From Deltaproteobacteria bacterium (lineage in GTDB: Bacteria > Bdellovibrionota > Bdellovibrionia > JABDDW01): DNA of 28,941 nt. Position 1 is the stretch's first letter. The number at the start of each line of letters is the position of its first letter. The stretch lies in NCBI GenBank assembly GCA_013287405.1, contig JABDDW010000015.1:1-28941 (forward strand), in the 5' to 3' direction. Shown in pieces: positions 8,595-17,382 of this stretch. Both the position numbers and the translations under genes were made by a program. Under the pieces are notes generated by a model that did not search any database, was not told the DNA's origin, and was given only the letters and a program-made list of their open reading frames with translations.

Positions 8595-9857
8595 TCAGAG
8601 GTTCTGAGCCAATCTTTTGATACCCATAACGTAGGCCGCGGTCGTTAAAGGAATAGAGTTAGTTTTCGAAGTTAGGAGAAGTTCTTCTGTTAGGGTGATC
8701 ATTCTTTTATCTAGCTTTTGCAAGACGTCAGCTTCAGTCCATTGCTCGTTTTTTAAATTTTGCACCCATTCGAAATGACTGACGGTTACACCGCCAGCAT
8801 TGGCTAGGACGTCCGGTAAAACGATGATATTCCTTTTGTGCAAGATTTGGGTGGCCTCAAAATTTATGGGTCCGTTGGCCATTTCAATAACGATAGATGC
8901 TTTGATTTGATCAGCATTCAATTCTGTTATTTGGTTAGCCAATGCCGAAGGGGCCAATATGTCCACTGAAGTTTCCAAAAACTCACTTTGGGAAATGGAA
9001 CGGACATTTTCTGAGTGATCTAGGGCAAATTTCCTTAAGTCGATTTTTCCGCTGTCGTTCTGATATTGGATCAATTTTGGAACATCAATGCCGTGTGAAC
9101 TATAAATCGCTCCCTGCGAATTGCTTAAGGCACGGATAGTGACGCCTTTTTTATAAAGCCCTTGAGCCAAAGGTAGACCCGCAGAACCCAAGCCTTGAAT
9201 GGCCGCTGACATTTTTTCCAAGTCCTGACTTCTGGTCTTCAGATAGGTTTCTAGGACCGTGATGGCGCCCCTGGCAGTAGCCTGATGACGGCCGTGGCTA
9301 CCCCCAATTTCTGTAGGTTTTCCGTTGATCGCTGCGGGAATTTTTTTGCCACTAAGTTTATCGTACTCATCCGACATCCACGCCATGTATGTTTTTGTAG
9401 TATTAAAGTCTGGAGACAAGATGTCTTTTTGTGGACCGATATTTTCATAGAACTTTCTTACAAAGCCTCTACAAAGTTTTTCAACTTCTCCGATCGAAAG
9501 AAGTTTAGGATCGACTACGACTCCGCCATTGGCGCCCCCATGGGGTAAATCAACGACGGCGCACTTCAAAGTCATTCGAAAACCCAAAGATATCAGAGAA
9601 TCTTGGGTTAACTCCGGGTCAAAACGGACTCCCCCCTTTGTCGGGCCACGTCGATTGTTGTATAAGACCCGAATTGCCGGATATTCAGTATTGGACCCGT
9701 CACGCCTTTGCACTGGTATTTTCGTCTTATAAATAGCCTTCGGACGACTTAATTCATTAATAAATTCCTCTGCTAAAGTGAGGTGCTTTAGGGCTTCTAG
9801 AAACCTGAGCCCCGTATCTCCGTATCGGCCTATCTGGGTGGTGTAATCAGAGTTCAT
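8595..9857 (-). CDS. Glu/Leu/Phe/Val dehydrogenase-like protein lacking the catalytic lysine
   Basis: 420 residues, the usual length for glutamate dehydrogenase. The family layout is complete: RRGPTKGGVRFDP (69-81, substrate lysine K74), MTLKCAVVDLP (95-105, K98), SPDFNT (148-153, D150), GGSHGRHQATARG (185-197), the Rossmann loop QGLGSAG (221-227) and LPDVLANAGGVTVSHFEW (347-364). The catalytic signature, normally GGxKGG, reads GGANGG (107-112; codon AAT), so the lysine equivalent to K125 of the Clostridium symbiosum enzyme is N110. Family knowledge predicts little or no ordinary oxidative deamination. It is the last gene of the rfbF operon and its ATG overlaps the preceding stop by four bases, so a glycan-related or regulatory role is more likely than nitrogen assimilation. 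Paralogue drift or a sequence error at one base are alternatives. Confidence 0.9.
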   Translation of the reverse strand: MNSDYTTQIGRYGDTGLRFLEALKHLTLAEEFINELSRPKAIYKTKIPVQRRDGSNTEYPAIRVLYNNRRGPTKGGVRFDPELTQDSLISLGFRMTLKCAVVDLPHGGANGGVVVDPKLLSIGEVEKLCRGFVRKFYENIGPQKDILSPDFNTTKTYMAWMSDEYDKLSGKKIPAAINGKPTEIGGSHGRHQATARGAITVLETYLKTRSQDLEKMSAAIQGLGSAGLPLAQGLYKKGVTIRALSNSQGAIYSSHGIDVPKLIQYQNDSGKIDLRKFALDHSENVRSISQSEFLETSVDILAPSALANQITELNADQIKASIVIEMANGPINFEATQILHKRNIIVLPDVLANAGGVTVSHFEWVQNLKNEQWTEADVLQKLDKRMITLTEELLLTSKTNSIPLTTAAYVMGIKRLAQNL

Positions 9858-11644
9858 GAAAGCCAGCGTCCAAGTTTATATCTTAATGTATAAGAAGGCG
9901 CGTCTTGCCAGAGTTTTTGATCCTTATAGAGAAGACCATAGATCCTTTTCATCTCTTTTTTAATGATTCGTTCCTCCACCTCGGGCTCAATTAGATTTTC
10001 CGGTAAAGGCTCCCAAAGTTCCGCAGGGGTTTGTACTTTTTTATCGAAATACTTTAAGATATCCCCAGTGGCAGCGAGTTTATTTGGAAAGTGTCTTACT
10101 CTCCACCAGTTTTCGACATATCGAAATTGTCCCCCCGTGAGTTTATTGGCGACTCTATACGGAAGGCTTCTCTTTTCTCTCTCTGGAAATGTAAAGGCGT
10201 CGTCTATCAAGAAATTTGATCTTATAAATTCCCACGCTAACCATCTAAAGTTAAGTCGAATTCTCTCAGGATCAAAAGGAGTCTTGAGGGCTTCATCCAT
10301 CATTTCAAAAAATTCCTTCCTCGTCTTAGCTGAATAAACTAAGTCTAGGGGGTACGCCACGATCGCACCACAATAGGTTACAACGGGTAGGCCAAAAAAA
10401 GACATTTCCTTTCCAGCAGTTGACCAACCGTTGAGAAAAACGTCGGTCTCTTCCATAAGGTCATAAATTGAAAGGCCATCGGTCGGCCAATTCACCTTAA
10501 CGTTGGGTGGGAGATTGACCAAGGAAGCTTGCAGTTTTTCGTAATTTTGTGATTTTATTTTGTCGCGTTTATTAGGGTACTCCCGTGGGTGAATTCTAAT
10601 GACAAGAAAATAATCCGGTCTCGATTTGAAATGTTCAATGAGCGCTTGGGTCCAATGTTCTTGGCTGAAAAACGGGTTTTCCTCCGAATCCACTGGATTT
10701 ATTTGGCCAATGAGTTCGGCAGCGAAGAGCTCATCTTTACTGCTCAGAGTGGCTACAAAGAGTTTTTGCTCGGGTTTCAAGCCAAAATAAGCTCTGGGGG
10801 AAAATACGGCGCGCGCCTTAGGGGTCGAGTAGGTGTAGAGAGACTTTCCTTCGAAAAGTGCAAGAAAATGATTGGTAATTTCTTCGGCTTCGTTTTTTGA
10901 AACGTGGAATTTTTTATACACCGGCCAATTTCGCAGCAGAGTCTGATTACCATAAAAGTAAGAACCGATGTTGACTTGAAATCGCTCAAGTCTGTTTGAA
11001 AAGTTCACACCGGAATTTTCCGAATAAAACATTGTATTTTTCTTTTCGCAAAGCTTTCCCCAAATGCCGTTCACGGAATATTCGGCATTATAAACGACGA
11101 CGCAGTCAGGTTGTTGTTCATCGAGAATCTTTTCCGCTCCTCTGAGGGTAAGAATGGCGTCCTTGAGATTGTTTCTGTATTGTTCGAGATCCTGTCCAGT
11201 AACTTTCTCAGGGTCTAGTAGTTTTTTTGAGGTAAAAAATTCAAAGGCTGTGAGCACGCCCACTGGAATGCCATCGACCATCGTCTTATAGAGGTCCGTG
11301 AAGTTTAACCCATGTTCTACTAGAGAATTGGCTTCAGAAATATCTTCTTCTGTAACTCGTTCTCTTATTGTAGAGCTCTCCCAATTAAATCGGTGTTTCA
11401 GGATGTTTTCAGTTTTTTCACACGTTTTGCAGATTTTTTCCTTAGCCTCCGGAGTCGCATCAAATTTTACCCCCGCAATTTTTTTGACTATGCAATCTTC
11501 TTTGTAGAGTCGACCGCAATGGATATAAGAGACGTCATGACCAGATTCCTTAAGGGAGCTGGCAAGAAGGGCTTCGGGGAAGGAGTGAACCCAGACGCCT
11601 GAGTAGGGAGTGAAAAACAGGAATTTTTTCTTCTGAAATTCCAT
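9854..11644 (-). CDS. GT-B-fold capsule-type glycosyltransferase
   Basis: 596 residues. The protein starts FLFFTPYSGVWVHSFPEALL, an N-terminal Rossmann-like domain. A second domain begins near 290 with LFVATLSSKDE, followed by FLVIRIHPREYPNKR (346-360) and VFLNGWSTAGKEMSFFGLPV (402-421). The His-Pro and Ser/Thr-Ala-Gly-Lys-Glu pattern is what capsule-synthesis proteins of the KpsC/KpsS kind and other GT-B enzymes show. The N-terminal domain also has C43, C51 and a CKTC pair (72-75), an arrangement that might bind metal. It begins five bases after the ABC transporter gene and overlaps the dehydrogenase-like gene by four bases. Donor and acceptor sugars are not evident; it acts in the cytoplasm, with no membrane helix visible. 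Confidence 0.75.
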   Translation of the reverse strand: MEFQKKKFLFFTPYSGVWVHSFPEALLASSLKESGHDVSYIHCGRLYKEDCIVKKIAGVKFDATPEAKEKICKTCEKTENILKHRFNWESSTIRERVTEEDISEANSLVEHGLNFTDLYKTMVDGIPVGVLTAFEFFTSKKLLDPEKVTGQDLEQYRNNLKDAILTLRGAEKILDEQQPDCVVVYNAEYSVNGIWGKLCEKKNTMFYSENSGVNFSNRLERFQVNIGSYFYGNQTLLRNWPVYKKFHVSKNEAEEITNHFLALFEGKSLYTYSTPKARAVFSPRAYFGLKPEQKLFVATLSSKDELFAAELIGQINPVDSEENPFFSQEHWTQALIEHFKSRPDYFLVIRIHPREYPNKRDKIKSQNYEKLQASLVNLPPNVKVNWPTDGLSIYDLMEETDVFLNGWSTAGKEMSFFGLPVVTYCGAIVAYPLDLVYSAKTRKEFFEMMDEALKTPFDPERIRLNFRWLAWEFIRSNFLIDDAFTFPEREKRSLPYRVANKLTGGQFRYVENWWRVRHFPNKLAATGDILKYFDKKVQTPAELWEPLPENLIEPEVEERIIKKEMKRIYGLLYKDQKLWQDAPSYTLRYKLGRWLS

Positions 11645-11649
11645 CTCTC

Positions 11650-13380
11650 TTATTCCGCCAGTAATTCAAGTGTGGTGTCAGCGGCAGAGACCAAGGCTCC
11701 CCGATGGGTTACCGCCACTATGGTGAGACTTCCCTTTAGTCGTTCAAGGGATTGAACTAAATTAACCTCGGTTTTTGCATCAAGGTTTGATGTGGCCTCG
11801 TCTAAGACCAAAATCGACGGACGTCTTAAAAGAGCTCGGGCCAATCCAAGTCGTTGTTTTTGACCTGCTGAAAGTCCGTGGCCTTGTTCGCTAATGTAGT
11901 GATTAAGGCCATTGGGAAGGTCGAAAATAAACTGGCATTCCGATCGTGTTAAGACGTCTAAAAATTCTGCTTCTAGAGGCGTATACTTCAGGCCGTAGGT
12001 GAGATTTTCTAAAATGGATCCTTCTCTAAGGAAGGTTTCTGGCCCGACATATCCGACGTAATTCTTAATATTTTCTAGCTCGTATTGTTGTTGTTTACCT
12101 TGAGTAAGAACTTTAATTTCACCACTGGTGGGACTCAGTATGCCAAGGAGAAGATGAAGTAGGGTTGATTTGCCTACGCCCGAAGACCCTGTTACCGTAA
12201 GAAATCTTCCCGGATCCATAATTAAATTAAAATTCTTCAGGGTCGGTTTAGTAGCACCAGGATAGGTGAAGCTAACGTCGGTGAGACTCCAGCCGATCGG
12301 TCCAGAAATTTGTACCATTTCTTTTGTTTGAGGTTTTTCTAAAATATTTTTAACTACGTCTTGTGAGTTCAGCCACCAATTATACATCATCCTAGCCTGC
12401 GGTAAATAGAAGGTACTGGTCCCTCCAAACTTAACCATCTCTGAAAAATTCTGGGCAAAGCGAATGAAAAGATAAAAGTAAGAAAGCATAAGGCCTGGAC
12501 TCATAAGTTTGAGCTTCATTGAAGTCGCCGTGATAACACAAATGAGAATAACGCCAGTCATTTGGGGAACCACGTATTTTAGGCCAAAGAGTCTCTGATA
12601 CCGCATATTAACGACCAAGACTTTGTCTAAGGAGTTATCGATGAGCTTTTCTTCTTCTTTTTGAGTTCCATAGATCTGTAAAAGAATTAGATTTCGAATA
12701 TTAGCAATTATTCGATTGTTGATAACGCCTAATTCCGCACAGAAATCGTCAGCCATTTTTGTGATAATGTTATTTAGCTTTCGAAATCCAAAGCCAGCGA
12801 ACCCTAAAAAGGCTACTGCAATAAAAGTAGTTAGGGGTGCAATATAAAAAAGGCCACCGGCGAGAAGGAGGACAATCGGAAATAAAATAAAGACCATTTG
12901 AATTTGTGTAAAATAAAGACCAACTCCCTGACTGCTGTCGTTAAATAGCGTCAAGAATTGGCCGCCACTTATGCTCTCGCTATGAAAGGCCCACTTTATA
13001 AGTCTTCTTCGTTGAAAATCCCTTTGGACTTCAAATGTTGAATTATTAAGATAGGTTTGGAGCCAAAGCAGGAGACTTCTCAAAGAGCCGATCAGGATGA
13101 TCAAAGTCAAGGTCGACCAGAGCGTTGCGTGGGCCATCAACCAATGTGGAATCTGACTCACTTCAGGTCGAATGACTCCAATCTGGAGTAAAAAAAGCTG
13201 GAGGATAAAGGCCATTAAAAACTCAATAGCGAAGAGAAAGATGCCGCACATAACGCCCACTGTTAAGGACCGAACAGTGTTTTGGCCTGCAAATTCTTTA
13301 GCTTTTCTTAAGAAATTTCTATCAAACCATTTTGCCATTGGAGTGGGGGAACTGTAGCCGATGTACTTCAAGAAATTCAA
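11650..13380 (-). CDS. ABC exporter, fused membrane and ATPase domains
   Basis: 576 residues: a six-helix transmembrane domain (about 35-330) followed by an ATPase domain (360-576). Walker A is GSSGVGKST (398-406), the signature LSAGQKQRLGLARAL (503-517), Walker B ILVLDE (523-528) and the switch histidine H559 in AVTHR. All ATP-hydrolysis residues are present. The Q-loop reads YVGPETFL instead of the usual YVPQDPFL, so the canonical glutamine is missing. One-chain exporters of the MsbA/PglK kind flip lipid-linked glycans or lipids; here the neighbours make CDP-sugars and glycosyl transfer, so a glycan flippase is the leading guess. The start is uncertain: TTG 13380 gives the longest frame, the first ATG is codon 15, and neither has a good ribosome site. 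It lies 24 bases after rfbG. Confidence 0.88.
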   Translation of the reverse strand: MNFLKYIGYSSPTPMAKWFDRNFLRKAKEFAGQNTVRSLTVGVMCGIFLFAIEFLMAFILQLFLLQIGVIRPEVSQIPHWLMAHATLWSTLTLIILIGSLRSLLLWLQTYLNNSTFEVQRDFQRRRLIKWAFHSESISGGQFLTLFNDSSQGVGLYFTQIQMVFILFPIVLLLAGGLFYIAPLTTFIAVAFLGFAGFGFRKLNNIITKMADDFCAELGVINNRIIANIRNLILLQIYGTQKEEEKLIDNSLDKVLVVNMRYQRLFGLKYVVPQMTGVILICVITATSMKLKLMSPGLMLSYFYLFIRFAQNFSEMVKFGGTSTFYLPQARMMYNWWLNSQDVVKNILEKPQTKEMVQISGPIGWSLTDVSFTYPGATKPTLKNFNLIMDPGRFLTVTGSSGVGKSTLLHLLLGILSPTSGEIKVLTQGKQQQYELENIKNYVGYVGPETFLREGSILENLTYGLKYTPLEAEFLDVLTRSECQFIFDLPNGLNHYISEQGHGLSAGQKQRLGLARALLRRPSILVLDEATSNLDAKTEVNLVQSLERLKGSLTIVAVTHRGALVSAADTTLELLAE

Positions 13381-13404
13381 TAAAATAGTGGGTTCTAAAG
13401 GGAC

Positions 13405-14463
13405 CTACAAGCTCTCAAAGGATGTGATTTGCAGCTCGCTTTGTCTTCGTAAGTTTTTACTTCCTTTAGCCTCTTGATACCATTCGACTGTTCTTTTTAA
13501 AGCCTCCTCTAAATCAAGCTTGGGCTTCCAGCCTAATTTTTCATGGGACTTGCTACAATCCAGGTTTAAAACCTTGGCCTCATGGTGGTGCGAATCTCCG
13601 TCGATTTGCCAACTCACCTCTCTATTCCATAGCTCACACAGTCTATTAGCGATATGGCTCACGGATTGTGACTCCTGAACATCAGGGCCGAAATTCCACC
13701 CTTCGGCATAGGTTTTACCTTCGGCATAAAGTTTTTCCAGGAGCATCAGGTAACCATGGAGAGGATCCAAAACGTGTTGCCAGGGGCGCGTGGATCTAGG
13801 ATTTCGAATAAGTACAACGGCGTTGCTCCGTGCTGCCCGCGCAAAATCAGGGATCAACCTATCTGGGGCCCAGTCCCCACCACCTATCACGTTACCCGCT
13901 CTTGCTGAAGCCAAGGACAACGAGCCATGAAAGCTAAAAAAAGAATGTCGAAAAGCTGAGGTTACAAGTTCCGCACACCCTTTGCTTGCCGAGTAAGGAT
14001 CATGTCCGCCCATGGGGGAGGTTTCGGTGTACCCTTTCGTTGTCTCAATGTTCTCGTAACATTTATCACTCGTCACATTCAAAGCAGCTCTAACAGACGG
14101 AGTTTCTCTCAAAGTCTCTAAAAGATTTACCGAGCCCATCACGTTAGTTGCAAAAGTCTCCGCGGGGTCTTTATAAGATTTTCTTACTAAGGATTGGGCG
14201 GCCATATGAATCACTATTTCAGGTTTAAAATTTTTGATAGAAGTCTTTAATTTAGCGACATCCCGTATGTCGCCCTCAATAGATTCCAAGGTGCTTTTTA
14301 TGTCTGCCAAATCAAAGAGACTTGGATTCGTTGGAGGCGGAAGAGCATAGCCGCAAACGGTGGCTCCAAGATGTCTTAACCAAAGCGACAGCCACGCCCC
14401 TTTAAATCCCGTATGCCCCGTCAGAAAGACACGTTTACTCCGCCAAAACTCTGCGTTAATCAC
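13405..14463 (-). CDS. rfbG: CDP-glucose 4,6-dehydratase
   Basis: 352 residues, normal for the family. It is an extended SDR with [15 protein letters not shown] (15-29) as the nucleotide-binding loop. In this family that loop has the HTGFKG form rather than the plain GxxGxxG of dTDP-glucose dehydratase. The catalytic segment TSDKCYEN (131-138) contains the Asp/Lys pair, and Y157/K161 form YxxxK in [11 protein letters not shown]. The enzyme turns CDP-glucose into CDP-4-keto-6-deoxyglucose using bound NAD. Its ATG overlaps the rfbF stop by four bases, the classic rfbF-rfbG pair (also named ddhA-ddhB). Because no 3-dehydrase gene is seen nearby, its product may be passed to the C-methyltransferase and SDR on the other strand. 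Confidence 0.94.
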   Translation of the reverse strand: MINAEFWRSKRVFLTGHTGFKGAWLSLWLRHLGATVCGYALPPPTNPSLFDLADIKSTLESIEGDIRDVAKLKTSIKNFKPEIVIHMAAQSLVRKSYKDPAETFATNVMGSVNLLETLRETPSVRAALNVTSDKCYENIETTKGYTETSPMGGHDPYSASKGCAELVTSAFRHSFFSFHGSLSLASARAGNVIGGGDWAPDRLIPDFARAARSNAVVLIRNPRSTRPWQHVLDPLHGYLMLLEKLYAEGKTYAEGWNFGPDVQESQSVSHIANRLCELWNREVSWQIDGDSHHHEAKVLNLDCSKSHEKLGWKPKLDLEEALKRTVEWYQEAKGSKNLRRQSELQITSFESL

Positions 14464-15227
14464 CAGATCTTCCAGGGAGCTTCACCGGACTCCCATAACT
14501 TCTCTAAAATATTTTTGTCTCGAAGGGTATCCATGGCTTGCCAAAAACCTTCATGTTTATAGGCCGAGAGTTGACCTTCATTTGTGATCCGCTCCAGAGG
14601 TTCACGCTCCCAGATCGTTTCGTCACCCTGGATGTAATTCAAAACTTTAGGTTCCAAAATAAAGTATCCTGCGTTAATCCAACTTTCGTCTCCTTGAGAC
14701 TTCTCTAGGAATCGAGAGATTTTATTATTTGTAATATCAAGGGCTCCAAATCGCCCCGGTGGTTTGACGGCAGTTACTGTGGCAATAGACTTTTGATCCT
14801 TGTGAAACTTTAGGAGTTTGCCAATGTCTACGTTGCTGACTCCATCGCCGTAGGTGAAGCAAAAAGGTTCATCACCAACGTATTTAGCAACGCGCTTGAG
14901 TCTGCCCCCCGTCATCGTTTTCTCGCCAGTGTCTACGAGAGTAACGGTCCAGGGTTCAACGGAATGTTGATGGACTTCCATTTTATTATTTTGCATATTA
15001 AAAGTCACGTCTGACATATGCAGAAAGTAATTTGCAAAATATTCTTTGATGACGTAACCACGAAAACCACAGCAGACGATAAACTCATTAACACTATGTG
15101 CAGAAAATTGTTTCATGATGTGCCACAAAATTGGCTTTCCACCAATTTCGATCATGGGTTTAGGCTTGAGATGGGTTTCCTCGCTAATTCGTGTGCCGTA
15201 ACCGCCTGCAAGTATTACTGCTTTCAT
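14460..15227 (-). CDS. rfbF: Glucose-1-phosphate cytidylyltransferase
   Basis: 255 residues from ATG 15227, close to the 257 of Salmonella RfbF; an in-frame GTG at 15239 would add four residues (MGST) and is less likely. The protein starts [18 protein letters not shown] with the nucleotidyltransferase GGxGTR loop, then [19 protein letters not shown], and contains [10 protein letters not shown], which supplies the metal-binding aspartates. It makes CDP-glucose from CTP and glucose 1-phosphate, the first step of CDP-deoxysugar pathways. It is the first gene of the five-gene minus-strand operon, 28 bases or more downstream of a candidate promoter, and is coupled to rfbG by a four-base overlap. 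Confidence 0.95.
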   Translation of the reverse strand: MKAVILAGGYGTRISEETHLKPKPMIEIGGKPILWHIMKQFSAHSVNEFIVCCGFRGYVIKEYFANYFLHMSDVTFNMQNNKMEVHQHSVEPWTVTLVDTGEKTMTGGRLKRVAKYVGDEPFCFTYGDGVSNVDIGKLLKFHKDQKSIATVTAVKPPGRFGALDITNNKISRFLEKSQGDESWINAGYFILEPKVLNYIQGDETIWEREPLERITNEGQLSAYKHEGFWQAMDTLRDKNILEKLWESGEAPWKIW

Positions 15228-15254
15228 GGTACTACCCACTTTCCATTCAGAATA

Positions 15255-15282
15255 ATTAATGGTTTGTGGCTTGGGGTGTCAA
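15255..15282 (-). promoter_or_regulatory. Candidate sigma70-type promoter of the rfbF operon
   Basis: On the minus strand a perfect TTGACA (-35, 15282-15277) is followed after 16 bases by ATTAAT (-10, 15260-15255). Transcription would start near 15248, about 20 bases before the rfbF ATG. The -10 box matches the consensus at four of six positions. No experimental support. Confidence 0.5.
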
Positions 15283-15323
15283 GGAGATTGCACTTTTGGC
15301 GCAGGTAATTTATAAATGACATC

Positions 15324-17303
15324 TTGGAAACCATAAAATACCGACCTGACATCGACGGCCTTCGGGCCCTAGCCGTTACTCTTGTTATTTTGTTTCATGT
15401 ATTTGGCAAAATCTTTACGGGTGGCTTTATCGGGGTTGATGTTTTCTTTGTCATCTCAGGGTTCTTGATTACGTCGAATCTCATTAGAGACCTTGAAACT
15501 AACTCTTTTTCATTTATTGAATTTTATGCCAGGCGGTTTAGGAGAATTGTACCGCCTCTGATGCTCATTTTATTATTTGTTTTTGCAGTAAGTTATTTTC
15601 TAATGCCTGGAATTGATTTTAAACGGCTAGGTTCTCACCTCGTTGCCGGGGCTACTTTTACGTCAAATATTCTTCTTGCTCGTGAAGCGGGCTACTTTGA
15701 TCTTTCTGGAGAGCTTAAACCTTTTCTTCATCTTTGGTCCTTAGGGATCGAAGAACAGTTTTATATTATCTGGCCACTATTATTATTTGTCGCTTTTCGC
15801 GTGTTTTCTCGTTTTGGTGTTGGCCGTATTATTTTAATATTGTTGGCCTCCTCTTTTTTTCTAAATATTTTAAAAATTAATTCCCACCCTATTTCTACAT
15901 TTTATTTCCTTCCCACTCGGTTTTGGGAACTTCTAATGGGCGCAGGCGTGGCATGGCTGCATGGCACCAGTGCTGTGAACAATTATTGGTCCAAGAAGGT
16001 GACTTCCCTGAGGAACAGGAGTCTTTTAGCGTCAGTCGTGGGTCTCTCTTTAATCCTATCGGGAGGTCTATTTTTAAAAAAGACATTGCCCTTTCCAGGA
16101 TATTGGGCGTTGCTTCCGACATTGGGCGCGACTCTCATAATTCTTTCAGGTCCTGAAGGCTGGATAAACAATAAATTTTTCTCTAAGCGCCCACTGGTGT
16201 TTATTGGACTCATTAGCTATCCCCTCTATCTTTGGCACTGGGTTCTGCTTTCACTTGTTAAGGTTTGTTTTGTTCCAAACCCAGCATCTCTAATGCTTTT
16301 TGTGATTATTTTCGTGTCTTTTGTCTTTTCCTTTCTCACCTACAAGTATCTGGAAATCCCAATACGCAAGAATTTGAAATTTGACAACTCTAGATTTTAT
16401 CGAAGACCTCTCGTTGTAGTTAGCGCAACCGTCGCCCTTATAATCGGGGTGAGTGCCCTGGGGTTTGAGATTAAAAATGGGAATTTAATCTCATATGATC
16501 GACAAAAAAACCCTCTGGCCTATGAGCTCCAACTTTATTCCACTTACGACATCAGCGAAACTCGAATTGGCCAATGCTTCATCGACACGTCGTTACCCTT
16601 TAGAAATTATGACCCCATCTGTTATTTTCAGGATTTAAATTTATCGGAGAAGTCTGTTGTTCTTATAGGTGATTCCCACGCAGCACATCTATATCAGGGT
16701 TTAAAGGGCGTGGCGGCAGAATTAAACTTAAATATGATGCAATTAAATGCGAGCAGTTGCCCTCCGTTATTGGGTGAAGATGAGAAGTATTCACTTAACT
16801 GTCGGTTGCTGAATAATTTTACTTTCAAGAAATTGGAGGAGGTTCGGCCTTCTGTAGTTATTCTGTCAGCAGAGTGGCAGAGTTATATTGGCGAACCCGA
16901 CTTTGTAAACAGATTCGATGCCACAGTCAAAAAAGTCAGAGAGATGGGCAATCCTCTCATTATAGTCGTCGGGCCCCTTCCAAGGTGGAATATAGAATTG
17001 CCAAAAATACTGGAGAAGAATTTTTTACGCCTCGGACGACCGATTCCTATGCATACAGATTCTGAGCTTGATAAGTCATTTTTTCAGGTGAATCAACTTA
17101 TGGGCAGGGTAGCGAGGGACGCAGGGACACAATATTTTTCTCTTACAGAATATCTATGTAATGATCATGGGTGCACGACGATGGTGGGTAGAAGTCTTTC
17201 TACTGACGTCATCACCTACGATAGAGGCCATCTCACGAAGGCGGGAGCCAGATTTGTCTCCGAACCTATAAAGGCCAAGTTACGGGCGGCAATTTTACGT
17301 TAG
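15324..17303 (+). CDS. AT3-SGNH O-acyltransferase (OafA/YrhL-like)
   Basis: 659 residues from TTG 15324; the frame has no nearby ATG and the conserved RPDIDGLRALAV (7-18) follows at once, so a TTG start fits although the ribosome site is weak. The N-terminal half is an Acyltransferase-3 domain with about ten membrane helices, containing FHVFG (24-28), GGFIGVDVFFVISGFLIT (33-50), RRFRRIVPP and HLWSLGIEEQFYIIWP. The C-terminal half is a periplasmic SGNH domain: VVLIGDSHAAH carries the nucleophile serine and YDRGHLTKAG the DxxH pair. Such fused proteins move acetyl groups across the inner membrane onto O-antigen, peptidoglycan or exopolysaccharide. It is divergent from rfbF (84 bases between the two start codons as called, 96 from the preferred rfbF ATG) and probably acetylates the glycan made here. 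Confidence 0.93.
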   Translation: METIKYRPDIDGLRALAVTLVILFHVFGKIFTGGFIGVDVFFVISGFLITSNLIRDLETNSFSFIEFYARRFRRIVPPLMLILLFVFAVSYFLMPGIDFKRLGSHLVAGATFTSNILLAREAGYFDLSGELKPFLHLWSLGIEEQFYIIWPLLLFVAFRVFSRFGVGRIILILLASSFFLNILKINSHPISTFYFLPTRFWELLMGAGVAWLHGTSAVNNYWSKKVTSLRNRSLLASVVGLSLILSGGLFLKKTLPFPGYWALLPTLGATLIILSGPEGWINNKFFSKRPLVFIGLISYPLYLWHWVLLSLVKVCFVPNPASLMLFVIIFVSFVFSFLTYKYLEIPIRKNLKFDNSRFYRRPLVVVSATVALIIGVSALGFEIKNGNLISYDRQKNPLAYELQLYSTYDISETRIGQCFIDTSLPFRNYDPICYFQDLNLSEKSVVLIGDSHAAHLYQGLKGVAAELNLNMMQLNASSCPPLLGEDEKYSLNCRLLNNFTFKKLEEVRPSVVILSAEWQSYIGEPDFVNRFDATVKKVREMGNPLIIVVGPLPRWNIELPKILEKNFLRLGRPIPMHTDSELDKSFFQVNQLMGRVARDAGTQYFSLTEYLCNDHGCTTMVGRSLSTDVITYDRGHLTKAGARFVSEPIKAKLRAAILR

Positions 17304-17382
17304 CAAAATACCTATTTTCGAGACGTCTTACCTATATTTTCCGGTGGAACATTAGCCTAACTTCCACTACGATGCGCCGGAT

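Noticed and set aside
13405..15227. 3,6-dideoxyhexose (abequose/tyvelose-type) pathway
   Set aside because: rfbF and rfbG are present, but I find no ddhC-like PLP enzyme or its reductase in the window.
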